Source: Salinirubrum litoreum
GTDB lineage: Archaea > Halobacteriota > Halobacteria > Halobacteriales > Haloferacaceae
Assembly (NCBI RefSeq): GCF_020567425.1
Contig: NZ_JAJCVJ010000002.1
Coordinates: 723,068 to 787,067 of the forward strand
Direction: 5' to 3'
DNA: 64,000 nt
The position numbers were made by a program, and so were the translations under genes. The notes under the pieces were generated by a model. That model made no database searches. It was not told the origin of the DNA and worked only from the letters and a program-made list of their open reading frames with translations. This document shows positions 50,117 through 57,938 of this stretch, piece after piece; position 1 is the stretch's first letter, and every line of letters starts with the position of its first letter.

Positions 50117-51787
50117 CTACGACTCGCCGAACCGCTCTGCGACCGCCTGCCGGTCGATCTTCGAGGGACCGGAGGTCGGCATCTCGGCGACGAACGCGAG
50201 GTGTCGCGGGCGCTTGAACCGCGCCAGTCGCCCGTCGAGGAAGTCGGTCAACTCCTCCAGCGTCAGCGACTCGTCGCCCTCCACGACCGCCTTCCCGACC
50301 TGTCCCCAGCGGTCGTCCGGGACCGGGATCACGACGACCTCCGACACCTTCGGGTGATCCGCGATCGCGTCCTCGACCTCCGGCGGATAGACGTTCTCGC
50401 CGCCCGAGACGTACATGTTCTTCTTCCGCCCCTCGACGTGGACGTAGCCGTCGGCGTCGATGCGCGCGAGGTCGCCGGTCGAGACCCAGCCGTCACCGAA
50501 GGTCTCGGCCGTCTCCGCATCGTTGCGCCAGTAGCGGTCGCCGGCGTGGTTCCCCCGGAGTTCGAGTTCGCCGATCTCACCCGCCGGCAAGATGTTCCCG
50601 TCGTCGGCGACGATCCGCACGTCGACGTGCATCGCCGGCACGCCGACGCTGTCGGCCTTCTCGCGGGGCCAGCCGTCGGGCATGGCGAAGTTGTTCGGGC
50701 CGCACTCGGTCAGGCCGTACCCCTGCGAGAGATCCACGTCGCGGTCCCACCACGCCTCCAGCACCGACTGTCGGCAGGGCCCGCCGCCGGACTTGGCGAA
50801 CCGCAGACTCGACAGGTCGGTGTCGGTCCAGTCGTCGGATTCGGCCATCGCCCGCAGGACCGCCGGCACCGCGATCAGGAGGCTGGCGTCGTGACGCGGG
50901 ATCAGCGACAGCACCTCGCTCGGGTCGAACTCGCGAGCGATCACGACGGTCCCGCCGAGGTGAAAGAGGGGGACGGTGATGACGTTCCAGCCGCCGGTGT
51001 GGAAGAGCGGGAACACCATCGGGGTGGTGTCGTCCGGGCGGAGCCCCCACGCCGTGATCGTGTTGAAGGAGTTCCAGTAGATCGACTCGTGGGTGATCAC
51101 GGTCTCTTTCGGCACGCCGGTCGAGCCGCCGGTGTGGAGCAGGAGGTGCGGGTCCGACAGCGCGAGGTCGGCGGTCTCGACCGCCGAGTCGTCGGCGGGG
51201 AGCGACTCGTGGTAGCTTCCCCGGTCGGAGTCGCCGAGCGTCGGTGTGGTGTCGATGGCGGTGTCGTTCACGTCGCCAGCCGAACTCTGCTCGCTGTCGG
51301 CTCCGAGTGTCAACACGGTCGGCTCGACTGCACAGTCCTCGTGGGCCAGTACGTCCTCGGCGAGACGCTCGAAGGGTTCTTCGACGACCACCAGTTTCGG
51401 CGCTACGTCCGACAGCATCACCGCGAGTTCCGGCGGCGCGAGGCGGTGTGAGAGCGGTGCGAGGACACCGCCGGTCTTCCCGCAGGCGAAGAAGAGGTCG
51501 ATCAGTTCGGGCCGATTCCGCGAGAGCACGGCGATCCGGTCGCCAGATTCGACGCCGGACTCGCGGAGCAGGCGGGCGGTGCGGTTCGCGCGGGCGTTCA
51601 GGTCGGCGTAGGTGAACTCGCGGTCCGTGCTGGCGTCCACGAGTCCGACTCGCTCGGGGGAGAGTCGCGCCCGGCGGTCGGCCCACTGGCCGATCCACCC
51701 CGGCGGTTCGGGTCGTCTGCTCTCGTCGGTCGCGGCCGTCTGCTCGTCGGACTCGTCGCCGAGTCCGGCCGGCGACTCACGCGGCAT
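50117..51787 (-). CDS. AMP-forming acyl-CoA synthetase
   Basis: A 556-residue adenylate-forming ligase that activates a carboxylic acid with ATP and CoA. Motifs in order are HLLLHTGGSTGVPKETVI (AMP-binding loop), QGYGLTECGPNN, WVSTGDLARIDADGYVHVEG (hinge), KKNMYVSGGENVYPPEVE, and the late catalytic Lys in TSGPSKIDRQAV. The acyl substrate is unknown; the medium or long chain group is most similar in layout. ATG 51787 overlaps the end of the alpha/beta hydrolase gene by 11 bp, so they are translated together. Confidence 0.93.
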   Translation of the reverse strand: MPRESPAGLGDESDEQTAATDESRRPEPPGWIGQWADRRARLSPERVGLVDASTDREFTYADLNARANRTARLLRESGVESGDRIAVLSRNRPELIDLFFACGKTGGVLAPLSHRLAPPELAVMLSDVAPKLVVVEEPFERLAEDVLAHEDCAVEPTVLTLGADSEQSSAGDVNDTAIDTTPTLGDSDRGSYHESLPADDSAVETADLALSDPHLLLHTGGSTGVPKETVITHESIYWNSFNTITAWGLRPDDTTPMVFPLFHTGGWNVITVPLFHLGGTVVIAREFDPSEVLSLIPRHDASLLIAVPAVLRAMAESDDWTDTDLSSLRFAKSGGGPCRQSVLEAWWDRDVDLSQGYGLTECGPNNFAMPDGWPREKADSVGVPAMHVDVRIVADDGNILPAGEIGELELRGNHAGDRYWRNDAETAETFGDGWVSTGDLARIDADGYVHVEGRKKNMYVSGGENVYPPEVEDAIADHPKVSEVVVIPVPDDRWGQVGKAVVEGDESLTLEELTDFLDGRLARFKRPRHLAFVAEMPTSGPSKIDRQAVAERFGES

Positions 51788-52622
51788 CGGCGAGGAAGCT
51801 CCGGAGTCGGTCCGTCACACGGTCGGCCTGCTCGACGAAGAACAGATGCGGTCCCCCGTCGACCGTCTCCAGTTCGCTGTTCGGCAGTTTCTCGTGCAGG
51901 AGTCGGCTGTTCTCGACGGGGAGCACGCGGTCGTCGGTCCCGTGGAGCAGGAGCGTCGGCAGGTCGACGTCGCCGACCTCGTCGCTGACGTCGAACGCCG
52001 CGACGCCGCCGGCCTGCGCTTCTCGGCCAGCAGGTGTCGCGTCACCGGCCAGTCGCCAGTCGACGATCTGCTCGATCAGGTCGTCGTTCTCCGCCCAAAA
52101 GTCGGGAGACATCGCCGGTTCCATCTTGTACCGGATCGCCTCGCGTTCGTCGGCGTCTTCGGGGACGCCGAACATGCGCTCTTGCGTCTCGGGTGGTGTC
52201 GGCACCGCCTCCTCGCCGCCGTGGGAGGTGCAGAGCAGGGCCAGCGACTCGGCGCGGTCGTAGTCGAGGGCGTACTGCTGGGCGATCATCCCGCCCATGC
52301 TCGCGCCGACGACGTGGACCGACTCGATGCCGGCGTCGGCCAGCACCGCCTCCAGATCACTCGCCATCTCGGCGACGGTGTACGGTCCTTCCGGCACGTC
52401 GGAGTCGCCCGTGCCCCGGTTGTCGACGACGATTGTCCGGTACTCCTCGGCGAGTGGCTCTGCTTGCCACTGCCACATCCAGCGTCCGTAGCCCAGTCCC
52501 TCCACGAAGACGACCGTCGGTGGAGATGCGTCCGAGTCCGCACCGCCGTCGCCGCCGAGCGTCCCCTCGTCGGGACCGTCGACCTCGTAGTAGATCGAGA
52601 CCCCGTCGTTGTCCGCGTACAT
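51777..52622 (-). CDS. Alpha/beta hydrolase
   Basis: A 281-residue serine hydrolase. The nucleophile elbow is VVGASMGGMIAQQ (GxSxG), the oxyanion region FVEGLGYGRWMWQ, the acid lies in LLLHGTDDRVLP, and the His in VDGGPHLFFVEQ. Similar proteins include 3-oxoadipate enol-lactonase-like and esterase-type enzymes; the substrate is unknown. ATG 52622 follows the in-frame extension that lacks similarity. It heads a unit with the acyl-CoA synthetase and is divergent from the MaoC gene, 87 bp away. Confidence 0.9.
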   Translation of the reverse strand: MYADNDGVSIYYEVDGPDEGTLGGDGGADSDASPPTVVFVEGLGYGRWMWQWQAEPLAEEYRTIVVDNRGTGDSDVPEGPYTVAEMASDLEAVLADAGIESVHVVGASMGGMIAQQYALDYDRAESLALLCTSHGGEEAVPTPPETQERMFGVPEDADEREAIRYKMEPAMSPDFWAENDDLIEQIVDWRLAGDATPAGREAQAGGVAAFDVSDEVGDVDLPTLLLHGTDDRVLPVENSRLLHEKLPNSELETVDGGPHLFFVEQADRVTDRLRSFLADAA

Positions 52623-52709
52623 ACTGGTCAGTCGAGACGGTCCGGTAATCAAACGCGGGCTTCACATGTTAACCCGGATCGCTTTGTCGCCCGCACACCC
52701 TCCCTCGGT

Positions 52710-53111
52710 ATGCCAGTCGCGACCGTCGGCGACACCGCCACGAGCAGGATGACGGTGTCCGACGACACCATCGCACAGTACGCCGAGTTGTCGGGCGATC
52801 ACAACCCGATCCACACCGACGACGACTACGCCGAGGCGACGATGTTCGGCGGCCGAATCGCCCACGGGATGCTCTCGGCGGGCGCGATCAGTGCCGCCCT
52901 CGCCGACCTGCCGGGCGACATCGTCTACCTCTCACAGGACCTCTCCTTCGAGAACCCGGTCCGGCCCGGCGACACTGTGGAGGCGCGCGCCGAGGTCGCC
53001 GAAGCACTCGGCGGGGATCGGATTCGCGTCGAGACCGTCGCGGACGTGGTGGACGGCGACCGCGTGCTGTCCGGCGAGGCGGTCGTGCTGTCGGTGCCGC
53101 ACGAGGAGTGA
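52710..53111 (+). CDS. MaoC-family (R)-enoyl-CoA hydratase
   Basis: A 133-residue single hot-dog domain. The hydratase-2 signature YAELSGDHNPIHTDDDYA contains the catalytic pair D30 and H35, followed by IAHGMLSAG and YLSQDLSFENPVRPGDTV. Enzymes of this size (PhaJ-type) hydrate enoyl-CoA to (R)-3-hydroxyacyl-CoA and can feed polyhydroxyalkanoate synthesis; no PHA synthase is in the window. ATG 52710 starts the domain directly. The adjacent acyl-CoA synthetase supports acyl-CoA metabolism. Confidence 0.92.
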   Translation: MPVATVGDTATSRMTVSDDTIAQYAELSGDHNPIHTDDDYAEATMFGGRIAHGMLSAGAISAALADLPGDIVYLSQDLSFENPVRPGDTVEARAEVAEALGGDRIRVETVADVVDGDRVLSGEAVVLSVPHEE

Positions 53112-53145
53112 GTCGGCACCAGCAGACGCACTACGACGACCCGAC

Positions 53146-54711
53146 TCAGTCGTCGTCCGACGCCTCCGGGACGGCGTCGTCCGCTACCGTGTCGTCCGAG
53201 TCGCCGTCACTCTCGTCGTCGTCGGCTCCGATCTCCGGACCGGGACCCGGTCCGCCCGCGTCGACCACGTTGTCGGTCCACGTGCCCCGGAGGAACCAGA
53301 GGCCGGCGACGACCGGCGTGATCAACTGCGAGAAGGCGATGGCGTACCAGACGCCGTTCGGCCCGAGACCGACGAACTCCACCAGCGCGACGCCCGGCGG
53401 GATGCGGAACAGCCACAGCGACAACAGCGAGAACGCCATCGCAGTCCGGGTGCTCCCACTCCCCCGGAACCCGCCGGCGATCACGTGGAAGACACCGAGT
53501 CCGACGTAGGTCGGGGCGATGATCCGGAGGTAGTCCACCCCGACCGCGACCACCTCGGGCGAGTCCTCGATGAAGAAGGTCACGATGGGCGTGGCGAACA
53601 GGTAGGCGACCGCGCTGACGAGGGCGAGTCCGCCGGCGATCAGCGCGACACTCATCCCGACCGCACGCTTCGCCCGGTCCACGCGTTCCGCACCGAGATT
53701 CTGCCCGACCGTCGTCTCCGTGCCCTGCGCGAGACCGATGGCCGGGAGGAATACGAGCGAGGTGATTCGACTGCCGATGCCGAAGGCGGCGACGACCGCG
53801 CCCTGCTCGGCACCGACTGCGGTCGTCCCGGCGTAGGCGACCAGCGCCGTCAGCACGGTGACGCCGAGCGCGCGCGTACTCTGCTCGATGCCGGCCGGCG
53901 CGCCGATCCGGACGATCTGTTCGACCGTCTCCCGGCGTGGGATCAGGTCCGCGACCGAGAGGTGGATACCGATGTTGCCCGAGAAGAGCCACGCGAAGCC
54001 GACGAACGCGCCCAGTCCACGGGAGAGGATGGTGGCGATCGCGGCCCCCTGCACGCCGAAGCCCGTGAACCCGGTCGCGGCGTACAGCGACTGCTCCAGG
54101 CCCGTCATGCCGACCCACTCGAAGACGACGTTGTCCTGGAAGCCGAGGATGAAGAAGGGGTCGAGCAGGACGTTCAGCGCGACGCCGAACGCCATCAGGT
54201 AGAGGGGTGTCCGGGTGTCGCCCCACCCGCGCAGCAGCGCCTGGAAGATGAAGAAGCCGAAGACGAACGCGACCCCGACGAACAGGGTTCGCGTGTACTC
54301 CACGGAGAGTCGGTACACCTCGGTCCCGGGGTCGGCACCCACGAGCAGGAGCAACTGGGGCGCGAGGACGAAGCCGACGATGGAGAAGAACGTCCCGACC
54401 AGCGTGACGAAGGAGAGGGTCTGACCGGCCACGCGATCCACGCGGTCGGTGTTGCCGGCCCCTTTGTTCTGGGAGACGAGGACCGTCCCGGCGACCGTGA
54501 ACCCGCCGCCGAGCGAGATCATCAGGAAGACGATGGGCCACGAGAACGAGAGGGCGGCGACCGCCTCCTCGCCGAGTCGGCCGACCCAGAAGGTGTCCGC
54601 GAGGTTGTAGCCGACCTGCAGGAGTTGCGAGAGGACGATGGGCACCGACAGCAGGAGCAGCGGTTTCAGTAACTCCCCCTCCGTGAGTTCGACGGAGCGA
54701 TCACCGCTCAT
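53146..54711 (-). CDS. MATE-family efflux transporter
   Basis: A 521-residue membrane protein with 12 predicted helices. Both halves show MATE features: the N-terminal LLSVPIVLSQLLQVGYNLAD with WVGRLGEEAVAALS, and the equivalent LTALVAYAGTTAVGAEQGAV region in the second half. The C-terminal 40 residues are acidic and cytosolic. Such transporters export cationic drugs or metabolites using Na+ or H+. ATG 54711 overlaps the TetR stop by 4 bp, so the regulator and pump are co-expressed. Confidence 0.93.
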   Translation of the reverse strand: MSGDRSVELTEGELLKPLLLLSVPIVLSQLLQVGYNLADTFWVGRLGEEAVAALSFSWPIVFLMISLGGGFTVAGTVLVSQNKGAGNTDRVDRVAGQTLSFVTLVGTFFSIVGFVLAPQLLLLVGADPGTEVYRLSVEYTRTLFVGVAFVFGFFIFQALLRGWGDTRTPLYLMAFGVALNVLLDPFFILGFQDNVVFEWVGMTGLEQSLYAATGFTGFGVQGAAIATILSRGLGAFVGFAWLFSGNIGIHLSVADLIPRRETVEQIVRIGAPAGIEQSTRALGVTVLTALVAYAGTTAVGAEQGAVVAAFGIGSRITSLVFLPAIGLAQGTETTVGQNLGAERVDRAKRAVGMSVALIAGGLALVSAVAYLFATPIVTFFIEDSPEVVAVGVDYLRIIAPTYVGLGVFHVIAGGFRGSGSTRTAMAFSLLSLWLFRIPPGVALVEFVGLGPNGVWYAIAFSQLITPVVAGLWFLRGTWTDNVVDAGGPGPGPEIGADDDESDGDSDDTVADDAVPEASDDD

Positions 54712-55481
54712 TCGTCGGACCCCGTGGTCGTCGTGTCCTCGGTGTCGGCGGGATCGGTCTCGTCGCCGAATCGGTCGGCCGCGTCGTCGACCAGCAGGTC
54801 GGCGAGGACGAACTGCTCGATGCCCTGTCGGACCGCGTCGGTCGTCGAGTCGTCACCGAGCACGAGCGAGCGAACCCGGTCGCCTCTGGCGGCCGCCAAC
54901 AGCGTGGCGGCGACCACGTCCGGGTTGCGCTCGTGGAAGACGCCCGCGTCCATCCCGTCTTCGAGAATCTCGACGGTCAGCGCGTGGAGGTAGTCGTCGT
55001 GGCCGGTGATCGCCTCGCGGTACGCCGGGACGTAGGGTGCCTGCGCCCGGAGTTCGAGCATCGCGGTGTGGAAGCCGTCGCTGGCGGGCGGTGCGTCGGC
55101 GAAGGGACCTCCGTCCGCGGGCGGCCCGGACAGCAACCGGTCGATCAGCGTCGTCAGTCGCTCGACCGGGTCGCCGGATTCGGAGCCCTCCATCGCGTCG
55201 CCGAACTCGTCGAACAGGTAGTCGAGGAAGGCGACGAGCAGGCCCTCTTTCGTGTCGTAGTGGTAGTGGAGCAGGGACGTACTCCGGTCGGCCTCCGCGG
55301 CGATGTCGGCCATCGTCAGGTCGGCGTACCCGTGTTCACACAGCGCGCGGTACGTCGCCCGCATCAGCGCCTCGTGGCTGTCGGTCGCGTCGTCCGGGGT
55401 GGGGGACCCGTCGTCTGCGGGCGACGAATCCGTGGAGGGCGATCCGGCGGGCCGGTCGCCGGATTCGTCCGGTGGGAACAT
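54708..55481 (-). CDS. TetR-family transcriptional regulator
   Basis: A 257-residue repressor. A disordered acidic N-terminus of about 35 residues precedes the HTH domain (ALMRATYRALCEHGYADL, then TMADIAAEADRSTSLLHYHY). A helical ligand-binding domain and an acidic Thr/Asp-rich tail follow. It overlaps the MATE gene by 4 bp and probably represses the two-gene operon, since a perfect inverted repeat lies directly before its ATG at 55481. The inducing ligand is unknown. Confidence 0.92.
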   Translation of the reverse strand: MFPPDESGDRPAGSPSTDSSPADDGSPTPDDATDSHEALMRATYRALCEHGYADLTMADIAAEADRSTSLLHYHYDTKEGLLVAFLDYLFDEFGDAMEGSESGDPVERLTTLIDRLLSGPPADGGPFADAPPASDGFHTAMLELRAQAPYVPAYREAITGHDDYLHALTVEILEDGMDAGVFHERNPDVVAATLLAAARGDRVRSLVLGDDSTTDAVRQGIEQFVLADLLVDDAADRFGDETDPADTEDTTTTGSDE

Positions 55482-55503
55482 ACTGACTGATCGGTCAGTC
55501 AGT
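55482..55503 (-). promoter_or_regulatory. Probable TetR operator
   Basis: ACTGACTGA (55482-55490) and TCAGTCAGT (55495-55503) form a perfect 9-bp inverted repeat around TCGG, ending one base before the start codon. A TATA-like gtttacaac overlaps and follows it on the minus strand (about 55503-55511). Bound repressor would therefore cover the transcription start. The tetR-MATE pair is the likely target. Confidence 0.7.
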
Positions 55504-55577
55504 TGTAAACCGATTTCGGTTCGAGTGTCCTCACGGGAGAGCGTACCCGGTGTGTCGCGTCGTGGAGATCGGGGTCT

Positions 55578-56678
55578 TCAGAGCGCGTCGAGGAAGGCGT
55601 CGATGTCTGCGGCGGTGTTGAACGCGTGGACCGACACCCGGACCGCCTCGGGCGAAGGGAGGTCGCGGACGTACACGCCGGCGTCGGCGAGTCGCTCCAC
55701 CGTCGCCTCGGGGTCGTCGGCTGTGAAGGTGACGAGTCCGGACTCGTACTCGCGGGGACTCAGCAGGCGGTCGCCGAGGCCGTCTTTCAGTCGGGCGGTC
55801 AACTCGGCGATGCGGGACTCGATGGTGTCGAGGCCCACGGCGCGGGTGTTCTCGATAGCCTGCTGGAGGCCGACGTAGGGCGCGGGGTTCGTCGTCCCCA
55901 CCTCGACTCTGGCGGCACCGGGTTTCAGTTCGGGGTCGGCGGCGTTCGGGTCGGTGACGCTCCGGTAGCCGACACGCGCCGGCCGCACGTCGTCGATCCG
56001 ATCGTCGGCGATCCAGAGGAAGCCCGCGCCCCACGGCCCGAGGAGCCACTTGTGGCCCGCGCCGGCCACGAAGTCTGCACCCCAGTCGTCGACCGTCACG
56101 TCTCGCTGGCCGAACGACTGCACCGCGTCCACGAGCACCATCGTCCCGGCGTCGTGGGCGACGTCGACGATCTCCGGGATCGGCAGGCGCGTCCCGTAGT
56201 TCCACGTGATCGAGTTGAGACACAGGAGTTTCGCGTCCGCCACGGCGTCTCGCAACTCGTCTTCGTCCATCCGCCCCTCGGGACACTCGAGGACGCGCGT
56301 CTCGACGCCCTGTCGCCGGAGGTTCCACCACGGGAGGACGCCGGCGGGGTGTTCGAGGTCGGTCCGGACGACCACGTCGCCCGCCTCCCAGTCGAGTGCG
56401 CTGGCGACGGTCGCGATCCCGTCGGCGGTGCTGGCGGTCAGTGCGACCTCGGACTCCGCCGCGCCGAGAAAGTCCGCGACGACCTCGCGGGTCTCCTCGA
56501 AGGTGCCGAAGGCGGCGGGGTAGGCCCCCTCGCCGACCGGCGCCTCGGTCTCGTGGTACTCGACGAAGCCGGTCGTCGCCTCGACGACCGACCGGGGTGC
56601 CGGGCCGGATGCCCCGGTGTTCAGGTAGACGCCCGACTCGCAGACGGGGATGTCGGCACGGAGGTCACTCGGTGTCAT
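55578..56678 (-). CDS. Class V aminotransferase / cysteine desulfurase-like protein
   Basis: A 366-residue PLP enzyme of fold type I. YLNTGASGPAPRSVVEA opens the domain, LTASTADGIATVASAL binds phosphate, VLVDAVQSFGQRDVTVD carries the pyridine-binding Asp, and VAGAGHKWLLGPWGAGFLW holds the Schiff-base Lys. No desulfurase-type mobile Cys loop is evident in the C-terminal part, so isopenicillin-epimerase/selenocysteine-lyase-like or aminotransferase activity is as likely. ATG 56678 is chosen; the longer frame passes through a 27-bp tandem repeat. Confidence 0.85.
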   Translation of the reverse strand: MTPSDLRADIPVCESGVYLNTGASGPAPRSVVEATTGFVEYHETEAPVGEGAYPAAFGTFEETREVVADFLGAAESEVALTASTADGIATVASALDWEAGDVVVRTDLEHPAGVLPWWNLRRQGVETRVLECPEGRMDEDELRDAVADAKLLCLNSITWNYGTRLPIPEIVDVAHDAGTMVLVDAVQSFGQRDVTVDDWGADFVAGAGHKWLLGPWGAGFLWIADDRIDDVRPARVGYRSVTDPNAADPELKPGAARVEVGTTNPAPYVGLQQAIENTRAVGLDTIESRIAELTARLKDGLGDRLLSPREYESGLVTFTADDPEATVERLADAGVYVRDLPSPEAVRVSVHAFNTAADIDAFLDAL

Positions 56679-56740
56679 GCCGGTGTGTCGTGGGGCGGGG
56701 GACGTGAAGATTCGTGTGGCGGTCAGTACGTGGGTGGACA

Positions 56741-56790
56741 GGGTGTCGGTGTGAACTCGGTCGGATGGGGTGTCGGTGTGAACTCGGTCG
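56741..56790 (+). repeat. 27-bp direct tandem repeat, two copies
   Basis: The string gggtgtcggtgtgaactcgg with its next three bases occurs at 56741-56763 and again at 56768-56790, a 27-bp period. It lies just upstream of the aminotransferase gene, on the side of element copy D. Confidence 0.75.
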
Positions 56791-56799
56791 AATTTCGCC

Positions 56800-57265
56800 T
56801 CGACAACGAGAGGTGAGAGCCCCCGTCGTGTCGTCACTGGTCGTCACCCGGCGAGTCGTATGCGTATTCGGAACCCGGCAGTCGCAGTACCCCCCACCCC
56901 TCCCCGACTGCTGACGACCGAACGTGCGAGTCGGTTCGCGCTATCGCTCGAACACGACTCGGTTCCGGTCGCCACCAGCTCGCGTCCTGTCGGATTCCGG
57001 GCCGTCGTCGAACTGGTCGGGTGACTGGTGGGGTCGTGTGCGTTCACACAGAGTCCGGCGCGCGCGAGAAACGCGCGTGAGGGAGGGTCGCGCGTTCAGG
57101 CGCGACCCGAGGCTGGGGAGGACCGAGGTACGGTGCTGTCGCGGTCTGCGGTGCTGATGCCGTCACTATTTGCGGTACGGTAGCAAATGACGTACTGGTG
57201 TCATCCCGGTCTACGGTACGGTGGGAGGTGCTGTACTGTACTCTCGCAGTCGTGGCCGAATTCGA
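56800..57265 (+). repeat. Dispersed intergenic element, copy D
   Basis: This 0.6-kb gap has no credible gene. It begins with a half head (gaggtgagagcccccg, 56809-56824) that lacks the second CCCCTTTCAG half. The middle block matches copies A and B (tcactggtcgtcacccggcg, attcggaacccggcagtcgc, cctccccgactgctgacgac, gccaccagctcgcgtcctg). The two-hairpin module (57059-57108), gaggctggggaggaccgagg and a short gcggtctgcggtgctg tail follow. Confidence 0.7.
57056..57134 (+). ncRNA. Candidate structured RNA module, element copy D
   Basis: Hairpin 1 is CGCGCG (57061-57066), loop agaaa, CGCGCG (57072-57077), extendable by a C-G and a G-U pair. Hairpin 2 is GGGTCGCGC (57085-57093) paired with GCGCGACCC (57100-57108), 9 perfect bp around gttcag. 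Its stem shares no alignable identity with those of copies A and B except the first two or three G, yet pairs fully. The strand is inferred by analogy with copy B. Confidence 0.4.
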
Positions 57266-57278
57266 CCCGAAGTCGGGT

Positions 57279-57797
57279 CTACTCGGCGTCGACGCCGTGT
57301 TCCTCGTAGAACTCCTCGGGGGTCGCGTCGACGCGCTCGAAGGGGCCGAAGTCGCGCTCGTGGTGGCGGATGATCTGCTCGACGATCCACGAGGAGAACG
57401 TCTCGTCGAAACACCACTGCTCGTCCGGGCAGGGCACGTCGAACCGCTCGTCGGTGGCGAAGGCGACGTAGATGTGGTAGAAGCCGAGGATGGTGTCCGC
57501 GAACTCCCCAGCCTTCCCGCCGCACTCGACGCGTTTCTCGGTCAACTCCGACTCCCCCGCGTCGGTCAGCGCGAAGTACTTCCGGTCCGGTTCGTCCTCG
57601 CGGTCGATCCGCTCGGCCCAGCCCTCCTCCTCGAACTTGTGGAGAATCGGGTAGACGGAACCGTACGACGGCTCCCAGTGGCCGCCGCTGAGCGCCGTGA
57701 TCTCCTTCAGTATCTCGTAGCCGTACCGGGGCTTCTCGCTCAGTAGCTCCAGCACCAGATACGAGACTAACCCGCGTGGCGGGCCACTCTTCCGCAT
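57279..57797 (-). CDS. PadR-family transcriptional regulator
   Basis: A 172-residue regulator. The PadR winged helix is clear: LVLELLSEKPRYGYEILKEI, then SYGSVYPILHKFEEEGWAER and KYFALTDAGESELTEK. The C-terminal part (about 100-172) is a dimerisation/effector domain with several Trp/Cys residues (PCPDEQWCFDETFSSW). ATG 57797 lies 141 bp from the divergent PitA/HemQ-like gene, so control of that gene and of itself is likely. Confidence 0.9.
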   Translation of the reverse strand: MRKSGPPRGLVSYLVLELLSEKPRYGYEILKEITALSGGHWEPSYGSVYPILHKFEEEGWAERIDREDEPDRKYFALTDAGESELTEKRVECGGKAGEFADTILGFYHIYVAFATDERFDVPCPDEQWCFDETFSSWIVEQIIRHHERDFGPFERVDATPEEFYEEHGVDAE

Positions 57798-57938
57798 CGT
57801 TCGTTCGTAACAGTGTGGTTGGGAAAGCGTTTCGGTCGGGCGGTGCGACGCGGACAGCGTCGGAGTCCGCCGGGGGGTCGGAGTCACAGCCGGCGGAAAC
57901 ACGCAAGGTCCTTGTCCGGACCGTCCCAAGCGAGGAGT

